This document shows positions 1 through 7,438 of a stretch of DNA of 49,918 nucleotides, in pieces. The stretch is from an uncultured Porphyromonadaceae bacterium (GTDB lineage Bacteria; Bacteroidota; Bacteroidia; Bacteroidales; UBA11471), in assembly GCA_900542765.1 (NCBI GenBank), contig UQOX01000020.1, positions 1 to 49,918 on the forward strand. The letters run 5' to 3'. The position numbers and the translations under genes are program-made. The notes beneath the pieces were generated by a model, which saw only the letters and a program-made list of their open reading frames with translations, was not told where the DNA came from and did not search any database. The number at the start of each line of letters is the position of its first letter. The first letter of the stretch is position 1.

Positions 1-139
1 AAACGAAGTTTTCAAGTGCAAGCTATGCCGAGCCGACTCCTATCTTATCCAAAGATAGTGAAAGGCGAGCGCAGAGCCAAACGAAAACGAAGTTTTCAAG
101 TGCAAGCTATGCCGAGCCGACTCCTATCTTATCCAAAGA
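1..139. repeat. 55-bp direct repeat, two copies with an 84-bp period
   Basis: Bases 1-55 are repeated exactly at 85-139. The 29-bp spacer (56-84) contains most of a promoter-like element reading left. A diverged copy of the 48-96 segment lies at 12012-12062 upstream of queD, so this is one member of an interspersed family and not only a local duplication. The reading frame across it is just the translated repeat and is not considered a gene. The left copy touches the window edge, so more units may lie outside. Confidence 0.8.
50..81 (-). promoter_or_regulatory. Bacteroidota-type promoter inside the repeat, reading leftward
   Basis: On the minus strand a TTTG (78-81) is followed after exactly 20 bases by TATCTTTG (50-57), matching the Bacteroidota -33/-7 pattern TTTG-N19-21-TAnnTTTG. 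Transcription would run off the left edge, so the gene served is not visible. The same arrangement, with similar spacer sequence, is found upstream of queD. Confidence 0.5.
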
Positions 140-251
140 GAAAGAAAAAGAGCGAACTGACAGAAAGAAACACGAAACATATCACAGACTGCATAACATT
201 ATAAATAACAATACTTTATGTATATCTTTTTCTTATCATAAGCTATTCATG

Positions 252-356
252 TCACAATACAGACGGCGCTCGGTCGCACCTGTTTTCGTACAACACCATT
301 CTGTCTACTTTTTCGATGCTGCCATGATTCAGAGCGCAAGAGAAAAAGCTTTTCAT
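252..356 (-). CDS. Candidate 34-residue small protein, unknown function
   Basis: The frame starts with ATG at 354-356 and ends with TGA at 252-254, and begins MKSFFSCALNHGSIEK. It is not recognised as any family. Support comes from context: a well-formed promoter (406-435) sits about 45 bases upstream in the right orientation, and the intervening leader contains a perfect 8-bp hairpin (382-403). There is no signal peptide or membrane segment, and two cysteines are present. It could instead be an untranslated RNA, or chance. Confidence is low because the frame is very short. Confidence 0.3.
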   Translation of the reverse strand: MKSFFSCALNHGSIEKVDRMVLYENRCDRAPSVL

Positions 357-381
357 TGCATCTGTTCGCATATCTGTATCG

Positions 382-403
382 GTGTATTAGTTTGGTAATA
401 CAC
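382..403 (-). promoter_or_regulatory. Perfect hairpin at the predicted 5' end of the short transcript
   Basis: GTGTATTA (382-389) and TAATACAC (396-403) form an 8-bp stem with a 6-base loop. It starts within a few bases of the expected transcription start of the 406-435 promoter, so the RNA would carry a 5' stem-loop. It could stabilise the RNA or act as an operator. Confidence 0.4.
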
Positions 404-405
404 TG

Positions 406-435
406 CAAAGATATATATTTTCGTTTATTCTGCAA
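406..435 (-). promoter_or_regulatory. Bacteroidota-type promoter for the candidate short gene
   Basis: On the minus strand TTG (433-435) is followed after 19 bases by TATCTTTG (406-413). The expected start is near 400, leading into the hairpin and the 34-codon frame. Confidence 0.5.
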
Positions 436-814
436 TAAGAGGGGGAGTTATTTTGCCGACAATATTCCGTTGCACAATATATATCTTCTTATTACTTCAT
501 CATTTATCTCCTTTTATGCTGTTCTATAAATGGCGTCACTACCCTGCTACATACAATCCCAGCCGATATTCTCTACGTCCCAGCCCGGCACATCAGCCCT
601 CAGGCCGGCAACAGAAGCAAGGCGTTTCGATGGCATTATCATAGCAGAAGCGGCTTATTCGCTCCATAAGAGACGGATAAGCCGCCGGGTATGATATTAC
701 ACTATTAAAACCGGAATCGGAGAGTCTGGCATCCTCCCCCCTTTTTTCACCGCCGATTTTTCAATCTGAATTTTAGTGACAGGTTACGCTGCCGCCCACC
801 CATCCCCGACAGAT

Positions 815-3800
815 TCATTCCACCGACAACCATTTCGAGGCTTCGGCTTGCGAAAAACCTCGCTGCCGGCAATAGGCCTCTTTCTGCTCCTCACCGATGC
901 GGTTGACGGCAAAATAGCGAGAGTCGGGATGGGCAATCATCAACCCCGCCACCGACGCCGAGGGTTGCATAGCTCCGTTTTCGGTGAGTGCGATACCGGC
1001 CTTGGAGAGGTCTATGAGGCGGTCTATATCGAAAATGAGCGACTGGTCGGGCAACGAGGGGTAGCCCACAGCCGGACGTATTCCCCTACCGGCGAGAGGC
1101 TGTGACAGGGAGAGCGGCGCTTCGTCGGGAGCATATCCCCAGAGTTGCGTTCTTACCCTATAATGGAACAACTCGGCAGCCGCCTCGGCCAGGCGGTCGG
1201 CAAGAGCTTGCAGCAACAGGGATTGGTAGTTGTCGCCCTGCTCTCGCAGAGCGACGGCCCGCTGCTCAATGGCACGACCGGCAGTTACGGCAAAAACGCC
1301 TATATAATCGGTGCGGCAACTCTCTGCGGGCATCACAAAGTCGCTCAGGGCGTAATATGCCGCGTCGGGGCGAGGCTTGCGCTCTTGTTGTCTGAGGCAG
1401 GGCATCGTCACGACGGCACCATCCTCTGGCACGATGTTTATCTGGTTGCCCGCACTGTTGGCACGGTATAAGCCGTAACGGATGGCTATGCTGTGGTTTG
1501 CCTCGCGCTGCAAAAGGTCGAGCATCTCGCAGGCATCGTCATAGAGACGGATGGCCTCTATTCCCTTGTCGCGCCTTTCTGTCGGCAATGAGGCTACCCA
1601 AGCCTCGCGAGAGGTATTGTCGGGGGCTATATGGGCTACCTCGGCCAGCGAGGCATCTATCTTCCACACAGCCATAAAGCTCTTCCAGTTTATATACGGC
1701 CGAGCCTCTCCCACCGTTATCGCATCATACGATGCCGCACCCGTATGCCGGGGTGTCACAGGATGGTATGCAGCCCAGTCGGCCACGAAACGGGCGTTAT
1801 CGGCCTCGGTCCAAGAGAGTAAGGCCGGAGCGGCAGCCTCCCGGCACAACGCCTGCCGGCGGCTCTGCAACTCGTCGCTGAATATCTTCCGCCCGGCGGC
1901 ATCGGCCAAACGGGCTGCAATGAGCGGATTCTGCGAAGCGTCGCGGGTATGTATGACAAGACCCGAGTAGCATGGCGCTATGCGCGTGGCGGTGTGCAAT
2001 TCTGACGTGGTGGCGCCTCCTATGAAAAGCGGCATATCCAACCCGGCGCGTTCCATCTCGGCAGCGACATGGCACATTTCGTCGAGCGAAGGGGTTATCA
2101 GCCCGCTCAACCCTACAAAATCGACCTTCTCTTCACACGCCCGACGCACGATGACATCGGCAGGAACCATCACGCCCAAGTCTATCACCTCGTAGTTGTT
2201 GCAAGCCAGCACCACGGCGGCGATGTTCTTGCCTATATCGTGTACATCGCCCTTGACGGTCGCGAGAAGGAATTTCCCCTTCGACACCCTGCCCGACGAT
2301 ATGTTTTCCTGCTCGATATAGGGTTGCAAGAAGGCCACGGCCTGTTTCATCGTGCGGGCCGATTTCACGACTTGCGGCAGGAACATCTTTCCTTCGCCGA
2401 AGAGCGCCCCCACACGGTTCATCGCCTGCATCAGGGGCCCGTCGATAATCTCTATGGCGCGATGCTGCGAGAGCAGTTCCTGTAAAGTAGCGTCGAGATG
2501 CTCATCGCGCCCCCTCACAACAGCATCGGCCAGACGGGCGGCCGGGTCGGCTATCAGTTGCGGCTGCTGCGGCTCGGCTGCACTACCGGCGGCCATATCT
2601 TTGAGCCGGGCTGCCGCCTCTATCAGGCGTTCGGTCGCATCGGGGCGGCGATTCAGTACCACATCTTCTATCACGACAAGCAGGTCGGCCGGAATATCAT
2701 TGTAGACGACCGTCGAGGCCGGATTGACAATACCCATATCCATACCGGCCGCAATGGCATGATAGAGCATAACGGCGTGCATGGCTTCGCGGATGTAGTT
2801 GTTGCCCCTGAGGGCAAACGACAGGTTGCTGATACCGCCGCTCACATGCGCTCCGGGCAGATTACGACGTATCCACTGCGCAGCCCGTATAAAATCTACG
2901 GCATAGTTGCGGTGCGTCTCTATACCGGTGGCGATGGCCAGTATATTGGGGTCGAAGATAATATCTTCGGGCGATATACCCGCCTCTTGCGTGAGCAGTC
3001 GGTAGGCCCGGCCGCATACCTCTATGCGGCGCTCATACGTGTCGGCCTGCCCTTGCTCATCGAAAGCCATCACCACGACGGCCGCACCCAACCGCTTTAT
3101 TTCGCGGGCATGGGAGAGGAAAATCTCCTCGCCCTCTTTGAGGCTGATAGAGTTTACCACGGGCTTGCCCTGAATGGCTTTCAGGCCGGCGGTTATCACC
3201 TCCCACTTCGACGAGTCTATCATGACGGGGATACGGCATATATCGGGCTCTGAGGCTATGAGCCTGAGAAAAGTTTCCATCTCGGAGCGGGCATCGAGCA
3301 TGGCATCGTCCATGTTGATGTCCAACACCTGTGCACCGGCCTCTACCTGCTGCCGCGCAACAGATAGCGCCTCGGCATAATTTTTCTCCCGAATCAGACG
3401 CAGGAACTTGCGCGAACCTGCCACATTGCATCGCTCGCCGATATTGATGAAGTTGCTGTCGGGCGTCACCTCCAACGTTTCGAGGCCGGCCAGTCGCAGG
3501 TGGCGCGACGGTTTCGCCGGGATGCGCGGCATTGCCCGGCCGGCAGCCTGCCGCAGGAGAGTTATGTGCTCGGGCGTCGTGCCGCAACAACCGCCCACGA
3601 TATTGACCAGGCGCTCGTCGAAGTAGGATTGCATGGCGGCCACCATCTCGGCAGCCGTCTCGTCGTATCCGCCCTGCCGGTTGGGAAGACCGGCATTGGG
3701 ATAGGCACTCACATAACACGGCGCCATACGCGAGAGCTCGCGCAAATGAGAGAGCATCTCGTGCGCGCCGAACGAACAGTTGAGCCCTATCGAGAACAAG

Positions 3801-4504
3801 TCGGCATGGCTTACCGAGGCCATAAAGGCATCGAGCGTCTGTCCCGAGAGGAGACGGCCGCTTTCGGTGAGTGTAACCGACAACATGACTGGCACACGGC
3901 GGCAACACTGCGCCATAGCCTCCTCGGCCGCATAAAGGGCGGCTTTGGCATTGAGCGTATCAAAAACAGTCTCCAAGAGCAACACATCTACCCCACCCTC
4001 TATGAGCGAGCTCATCTGCTCGGTATAGGCCGCGACAAGCGTATCGAAGTCGAGGTCGCGGAATGCCGGGTCATCGACACGGGGCGACATGGAACAGGTC
4101 TTTCCGGTAGGTCCTACCGACCCTGCCACAAAACGGGGTTGCCCGGGGGCCGAATAGTTGTCGGCTGCACGACGCGCTATCTGGGCTGCCGCACGGTTTA
4201 TCTCTCCGACATGACTTTCCAGCCCATACTCTGCCAACGATATGGCATTGGCATTGAACGTGTTTGTCTCTATCATATCGGCACCGGCTGCCAAATATGC
4301 TTCGTGAATCTCGGCTATCACTTGCGGGGCGGTAAGGCTCAGCACATCGTTACAACCTCGCAACTCTCTTTTACTGTCGGCAAAACGATTGCCTCGAAAA
4401 TCTTTCTCTTCAAGGGCACGGCGCTGTATCATCGTACCCATAGCGCCATCCAGTATCAGCACACGGCGGCTCAATATATCGTTGAGTTGCTCTTTTATGG
4501 TCAT
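815..4504 (-). CDS. metH: Cobalamin-dependent methionine synthase
   Basis: Transfers the methyl group of 5-methyltetrahydrofolate to homocysteine through cob(I)alamin, in the cytoplasm. At 1229 residues it has all four modules: homocysteine domain (about 1-325, zinc cysteines at 243, 306 and 307), pterin-binding domain (about 350-610), cobalamin cap and Rossmann domain (about 650-890, with GDVHDIGKN giving the cobalt-ligand His755), and the AdoMet reactivation domain (about 905-1229, with a [10 protein letters not shown] motif). The ATG overlaps the ruvC stop (ATGA), so translation is probably coupled. It is last in the DUF4286-ruvC-metH operon. No B12 riboswitch was seen near the operon promoter, which is unusual because such switches are common for B12-related genes. 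Confidence 0.97.
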   Translation of the reverse strand: MTIKEQLNDILSRRVLILDGAMGTMIQRRALEEKDFRGNRFADSKRELRGCNDVLSLTAPQVIAEIHEAYLAAGADMIETNTFNANAISLAEYGLESHVGEINRAAAQIARRAADNYSAPGQPRFVAGSVGPTGKTCSMSPRVDDPAFRDLDFDTLVAAYTEQMSSLIEGGVDVLLLETVFDTLNAKAALYAAEEAMAQCCRRVPVMLSVTLTESGRLLSGQTLDAFMASVSHADLFSIGLNCSFGAHEMLSHLRELSRMAPCYVSAYPNAGLPNRQGGYDETAAEMVAAMQSYFDERLVNIVGGCCGTTPEHITLLRQAAGRAMPRIPAKPSRHLRLAGLETLEVTPDSNFINIGERCNVAGSRKFLRLIREKNYAEALSVARQQVEAGAQVLDINMDDAMLDARSEMETFLRLIASEPDICRIPVMIDSSKWEVITAGLKAIQGKPVVNSISLKEGEEIFLSHAREIKRLGAAVVVMAFDEQGQADTYERRIEVCGRAYRLLTQEAGISPEDIIFDPNILAIATGIETHRNYAVDFIRAAQWIRRNLPGAHVSGGISNLSFALRGNNYIREAMHAVMLYHAIAAGMDMGIVNPASTVVYNDIPADLLVVIEDVVLNRRPDATERLIEAAARLKDMAAGSAAEPQQPQLIADPAARLADAVVRGRDEHLDATLQELLSQHRAIEIIDGPLMQAMNRVGALFGEGKMFLPQVVKSARTMKQAVAFLQPYIEQENISSGRVSKGKFLLATVKGDVHDIGKNIAAVVLACNNYEVIDLGVMVPADVIVRRACEEKVDFVGLSGLITPSLDEMCHVAAEMERAGLDMPLFIGGATTSELHTATRIAPCYSGLVIHTRDASQNPLIAARLADAAGRKIFSDELQSRRQALCREAAAPALLSWTEADNARFVADWAAYHPVTPRHTGAASYDAITVGEARPYINWKSFMAVWKIDASLAEVAHIAPDNTSREAWVASLPTERRDKGIEAIRLYDDACEMLDLLQREANHSIAIRYGLYRANSAGNQINIVPEDGAVVTMPCLRQQERKPRPDAAYYALSDFVMPAESCRTDYIGVFAVTAGRAIEQRAVALREQGDNYQSLLLQALADRLAEAAAELFHYRVRTQLWGYAPDEAPLSLSQPLAGRGIRPAVGYPSLPDQSLIFDIDRLIDLSKAGIALTENGAMQPSASVAGLMIAHPDSRYFAVNRIGEEQKEAYCRQRGFSQAEASKWLSVE

Positions 4505-5139
4505 TCTTCTTTTTCGTCAGTTAAGGTATCGTGACGGGGCGTGGCCCGTCGTACTATTTTATCGGGATTCTTGGCTATAAAGTCTTTCCAGTTATTGCTG
4601 CCCTTATGAGCCGTAACGGGACGCGAGGTCTCGTAATAGTGGCACAACGCGGCCGCCAGGCCGTCGGTAGCATCCAGTTGCGGCAACATATTCTCTTGCG
4701 GTATGTGCAAGATGCGGCGCAGCATCTCGGCCACTTGCTCTTTCGAGGCCTGCCCGTTGCCCGTAATGGTCATTTTTATCTTCAAGGGGGCATACTCGCA
4801 TATAGGGATATCCCGCGAGAGTGCGGCCGCCATAGCGACCCCTTGCGCCCTGCCCAATTTGAGCATCGACTGCACATTCTTTCCGAAGAAGGGAGCCTCT
4901 ATCGCCATCTCGTCGGGCAAATATTGCGCGATAAGCCCCGACACTCGCTCATATATGCGGCGCAGCCGCAGGTAGTGACTATCGAAACGATTCAGTTCTA
5001 TCACTCCCATTGCCACCAGCGAGGGTGTGCCGGCATAGACGCGCAACACGCCGTATCCCATGATGTGAGTACCCGGGTCTATGCCGATAATGATGCGCTC
5101 GGCATTTGTACGCTGAGGAACAGATATACGTTCGGTCAT
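4501..5139 (-). CDS. ruvC: Crossover junction endodeoxyribonuclease RuvC
   Basis: Resolves Holliday junctions with RuvAB during recombinational repair. The 212-residue protein has the RNase H-like fold signature with acidic catalytic residues at Asp21 (GIDPG), Glu81 (IEAPFFGKN) and Asp156/Asp159 (DATDGLA). A C-terminal tail of about 40 residues rich in K, R and D/E extends beyond the catalytic core and makes it longer than E. coli RuvC. It starts 11 bases after the DUF4286 stop and overlaps metH by 4 bases. Confidence 0.96.
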   Translation of the reverse strand: MTERISVPQRTNAERIIIGIDPGTHIMGYGVLRVYAGTPSLVAMGVIELNRFDSHYLRLRRIYERVSGLIAQYLPDEMAIEAPFFGKNVQSMLKLGRAQGVAMAAALSRDIPICEYAPLKIKMTITGNGQASKEQVAEMLRRILHIPQENMLPQLDATDGLAAALCHYYETSRPVTAHKGSNNWKDFIAKNPDKIVRRATPRHDTLTDEKEE

Positions 5140-5150
5140 GAAATACGAGA

Positions 5151-5459
5151 TTATACTTCGATATGCTCCATGATGGTAGAGAAACCTACGACACGCCGGC
5201 CGAACTTATCGCGCAGCTCCTGGCTCAACGCGTCGCCGTGTGCCGAGTACCAACGCGACAAATCTTCGAGACGGGCAACGAAAAATTGCAATGCAACATT
5301 CTCACCCTTCTCTTTCTCATCCACGATGATACGGGCAAGCCGTGGCTCGCTCAATGCTCCATGACGCACGGTTACGGGAATATACACGTCGCGCAACCAC
5401 GCGACGAAATCATTGTAGCACTCTCTATCGATATGGAAAGTCGTATTATAAATAAACAT
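5151..5459 (-). CDS. DUF4286 family protein
   Basis: A 102-residue cytoplasmic protein beginning [14 protein letters not shown], matching the small DUF4286 family of Bacteroidota, whose function is unknown. The start at 5459 is preferred over an in-frame ATG 36 bases upstream because family members begin at this point and it leaves a leader of about 40 bases after the predicted promoter. There is no signal peptide. It is first in the operon with ruvC and metH. The alpha/beta layout resembles ferredoxin-like or ABM-type folds, but that is only an impression. Confidence 0.85.
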   Translation of the reverse strand: MFIYNTTFHIDRECYNDFVAWLRDVYIPVTVRHGALSEPRLARIIVDEKEKGENVALQFFVARLEDLSRWYSAHGDALSQELRDKFGRRVVGFSTIMEHIEV

Positions 5460-5504
5460 AAGCCCTATATTTTGGCAATTTCCCTGTTGTTGCAAGAACG
5501 GCTA

Positions 5505-5536
5505 CAAAGTTAATTCAATAAAAAGGAAGAAGCAAA
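5505..5536 (-). promoter_or_regulatory. Promoter of the DUF4286-ruvC-metH operon
   Basis: On the minus strand TTTG (5533-5536), a 20-base spacer and TAACTTTG (5505-5512) match the Bacteroidota consensus at optimal spacing. The expected start lies near 5499, giving a leader of about 40 bases. Confidence 0.65.
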
Positions 5537-5671
5537 CAATGGGAGAGGCTGTGTTGCCTTTTTTCCAAGACTTCACCTCGATACGGGAACGACACACACT
5601 CCCGACAAGAATCATGTAATTGGGGTATATTTTTCTGTTATAAGATTATGCGGGGAAAGAGTATATAGCCC

Positions 5672-5679
5672 TATCTTTG
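5672..5679 (+). promoter_or_regulatory. Likely -7 box for the DUF362 gene
   Basis: TATCTTTG about 30 bases before the ATG at 5709 matches the Bacteroidota -7 consensus. No clear TTG is found at the expected -33 position, so the promoter may be weak or activator-dependent. It diverges from the promoter at 5505-5536. Confidence 0.4.
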
Positions 5680-5708
5680 TAATAAAAGAACGCTATAATC
5701 TATTGACA

Positions 5709-6794
5709 ATGAAACGTGTAATAAATGCCGTAATGGCCGTAGCCTTGGCCGCCGGAGCCGTAGCCTTGGCACAAACCCTACCACAACAGACTCAACCGGA
5801 GGAAAAAGCCCTCTCACCAGACGGCAACCAATATGTGACCTACGAAAGCCGTACAGGCAATGAGTCGATAGTCTACTTCACTCGCGACCTCAGCGCCGAA
5901 GGTCTTATCAAAGCCTACGAACAGGTGTGCGCCGACATGACCGGGAGCGTAGGCGTGAAACTGCACACGGGCGAACCCAACGGGCCTAACATCATCCCGC
6001 GGGAATGGGTAAAAGAGCTGATTGAAAATGAGTTGCCCGATGCCCACATCATAGAGACCAACACCTACTACAAGGGCGACCGCTACACTACCGAACAACA
6101 CCGACAGACCCTGCAAATAAACGGCTGGACTTTTTGCCCTGTCGATATCATCGACGAAGAAGATACCCTCACACTGCCCGTAAAGGGAGGAAAATGGTTC
6201 GACAAGATGTCGGTAGGCAGCCACTTGACCCGTTACAACTCGCTGCTGACGCTCACCCACTTCAAAGGGCACACACAGGGCGGATTTGGCGGCAGCAACA
6301 AAAACATAGGCATCGGCTGTGCCGACGGGCGCATAGGCAAGGCATGGATACATACCACCCCGGGACAAGACAACCAATGGGATATTGCCAAAGAGGAGTT
6401 TATGGAACGCATGACGGAATCGACAAAATCGGTGATAGACTATTTCGGCAAACATGTAACGTATATCAACGTCATGCGCAACATGTCTGTTTCGTGCGAT
6501 TGCGAAGGCATACATGCCGCACCCGTAGTAACTCCTAACGTGGGCATACTCTCGTCGACCGATATTCTTGCCATAGACCAGGCGTGCATAGACCTCGTAT
6601 ATGCCATGACCGAGGCCGAACATCATGACCTGGTAGAACGCATAGAAACGCGACACGGACTGCGCCAGCTCTCATACATGAAAGAGCTCGGCATGGGTAA
6701 CGACCGGTATGTGCTTATCGACCTGGACAACGGCGGAAAACGTATTACCGCTGCCGAGGCCGTGAAAGGGCTGAAACCTTTCGTACAAGAGTAA
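5709..6794 (+). CDS. Exported DUF362 domain protein
   Basis: A 361-residue protein with a cleavable signal peptide (MKRVINAVMAVALAAGAVALAQ), followed by a DUF362 domain filling most of the chain. Typical features include the GVKLHTGEPNG stretch, the THFKGHTQGGFGGSNKNIG core and a CDC pair in SVSCDCEG that could bind metal or a cluster. DUF362 domains are often fused to ferredoxins. This one has no ferredoxin cysteines and is probably periplasmic or lipid-free exported. Function is unknown. ATG 5709 is chosen over a TTG at 5703 because it directly begins the signal peptide. It stands alone between divergent genes. Confidence 0.85.
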   Translation: MKRVINAVMAVALAAGAVALAQTLPQQTQPEEKALSPDGNQYVTYESRTGNESIVYFTRDLSAEGLIKAYEQVCADMTGSVGVKLHTGEPNGPNIIPREWVKELIENELPDAHIIETNTYYKGDRYTTEQHRQTLQINGWTFCPVDIIDEEDTLTLPVKGGKWFDKMSVGSHLTRYNSLLTLTHFKGHTQGGFGGSNKNIGIGCADGRIGKAWIHTTPGQDNQWDIAKEEFMERMTESTKSVIDYFGKHVTYINVMRNMSVSCDCEGIHAAPVVTPNVGILSSTDILAIDQACIDLVYAMTEAEHHDLVERIETRHGLRQLSYMKELGMGNDRYVLIDLDNGGKRITAAEAVKGLKPFVQE

Positions 6795-6895
6795 AATCGC
6801 ATCGCACCGCTATCCTCACAGATAACCTGCCGTGCAATACGGCGCGATAGCGATTCTCGCATTTCACGCTGCGCAACACCTCTCTTGTACGAAAT

Positions 6896-6927
6896 AAAGT
6901 GCGGCCAGATATTATCGGCTGCACTTT
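6896..6927 (+). terminator. Possible terminator of the DUF362 gene
   Basis: AAAGTGCGGCC (6896-6906) pairs with GGCTGCACTTT (6917-6927) to form an 11-bp stem with one G-U pair and a 10-base loop, ending in three T. It lies about 100 bases after the stop. The rest of 6795-7050 shows no gene. Confidence 0.35.
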
Positions 6928-7050
6928 CAAGAGACAAAACGGCAGCTCGGGAAGACAGATAAACAACTCGCCATCAGCATATTGCATAAAAACCAGGAAG
7001 AGCTACACAACAGCACCCATAAAATAACAATAAAAAAATCGCATATTTTG

Positions 7051-7081
7051 TTGCACAAATGGCAAAAAGCAATTACCTTTG
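7051..7081 (+). promoter_or_regulatory. Promoter of tRNA-Ala
   Basis: TTG (7051-7053), a 20-base spacer and TACCTTTG (7074-7081) match the Bacteroidota consensus. The start is expected about 10 bases before the tRNA. Confidence 0.65.
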
Positions 7082-7099
7082 CAGCACCAAAAAAGCTAT

Positions 7100-7173
7100 G
7101 GGGTATTAGCTCATCTGGCTAGAGCGCAACACTGGCAGTGTTGAGGTGAGCGGTTCGAGTCCGCTATACTCCA
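7100..7173 (+). tRNA. tRNA-Ala (anticodon GGC)
   Basis: A 74-base cloverleaf: acceptor GGGGTAT/ATACTCC with one G-T pair, D arm with GCTC...GAGC, anticodon stem CAACA/TGTTG with loop CTGGCAG, T arm with GGTTCGAGTCC, discriminator A. The 3' CCA is not encoded (the sequence continues CTTC). Confidence 0.96.
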
Positions 7174-7177
7174 CTTC

Positions 7178-7211
7178 AAAAAAGGGTCATGCACTTGCAT
7201 GACCCTTTTTT
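7178..7211 (+). terminator. Strong intrinsic terminator after tRNA-Ala
   Basis: A long near-perfect stem (AAAAAAGGGTCATGCA against TGCATGACCCTTTTTT) with a tiny loop and a six-T run starts 5 bases after the tRNA. The A-run on the other side could let it work on the minus strand too. Confidence 0.9.
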
Positions 7212-7385
7212 GTGTCCTGTCGTGAACGGTGTTCTGCTCAATCATCTCTTTTTTCCCTTGAAACGCAAAGCACATTCGGCATGGGCGATTGGCCGAATTG
7301 TTGTCGTTTTGTTCTCCGATTTTAGCAGGTAGCCATGAATTGCCGGGTGGCATTGTCGCACCGATGAAAGATGGATATATACGAG

Positions 7386-7414
7386 AAAAGCCGAGCGCAT
7401 TTGGCTCGGCTTTT
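7386..7414 (-). terminator. Terminator of the YfhO-like gene
   Basis: An 11-bp perfect stem (7386-7396 with 7404-7414) around a 7-base loop, with TTTT on the 3' side on the minus strand, placed 25 bases past the stop at 7439. It is symmetrical enough to act in both directions. Confidence 0.8.
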
Positions 7415-7438
7415 CATCTTGATGCGAGGGCGATATGG

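Larger units (their letters stand above)
140..814. other. Intergenic stretch left of metH
   Basis: Apart from the candidate short gene at 252-356 and its promoter, no convincing protein gene is seen. Reading frames at 247-435 and 453-644 have no recognisable family. An imperfect inverted repeat at 651-661/674-684 (11-bp arms, one mismatch, 12-base loop) lies about 130 bases past the metH stop and could help end the metH transcript, although it has no T-run. No B12-riboswitch-like element was recognised here. Confidence 0.4.

Noticed and set aside
1..139. CRISPR array
   Set aside because: Only two units of 55 bp with a 29-bp spacer that itself belongs to an interspersed promoter repeat; no cas genes are nearby.
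16..204. 62-residue frame across the direct repeats
   Set aside because: It is merely the repeat translated twice (QAMPSRLLSYPK duplicated) and has no start context.
453..644. 63-residue frame left of metH
   Set aside because: Unrecognised, no -7 box, low-complexity hydrophobic start; likely chance.
3500..4534. 344-residue frame on the plus strand within metH
   Set aside because: It is the opposite-strand shadow of metH, which shows full domain content. The same applies to the long minus-strand frames within gltB, glnN and gltD.
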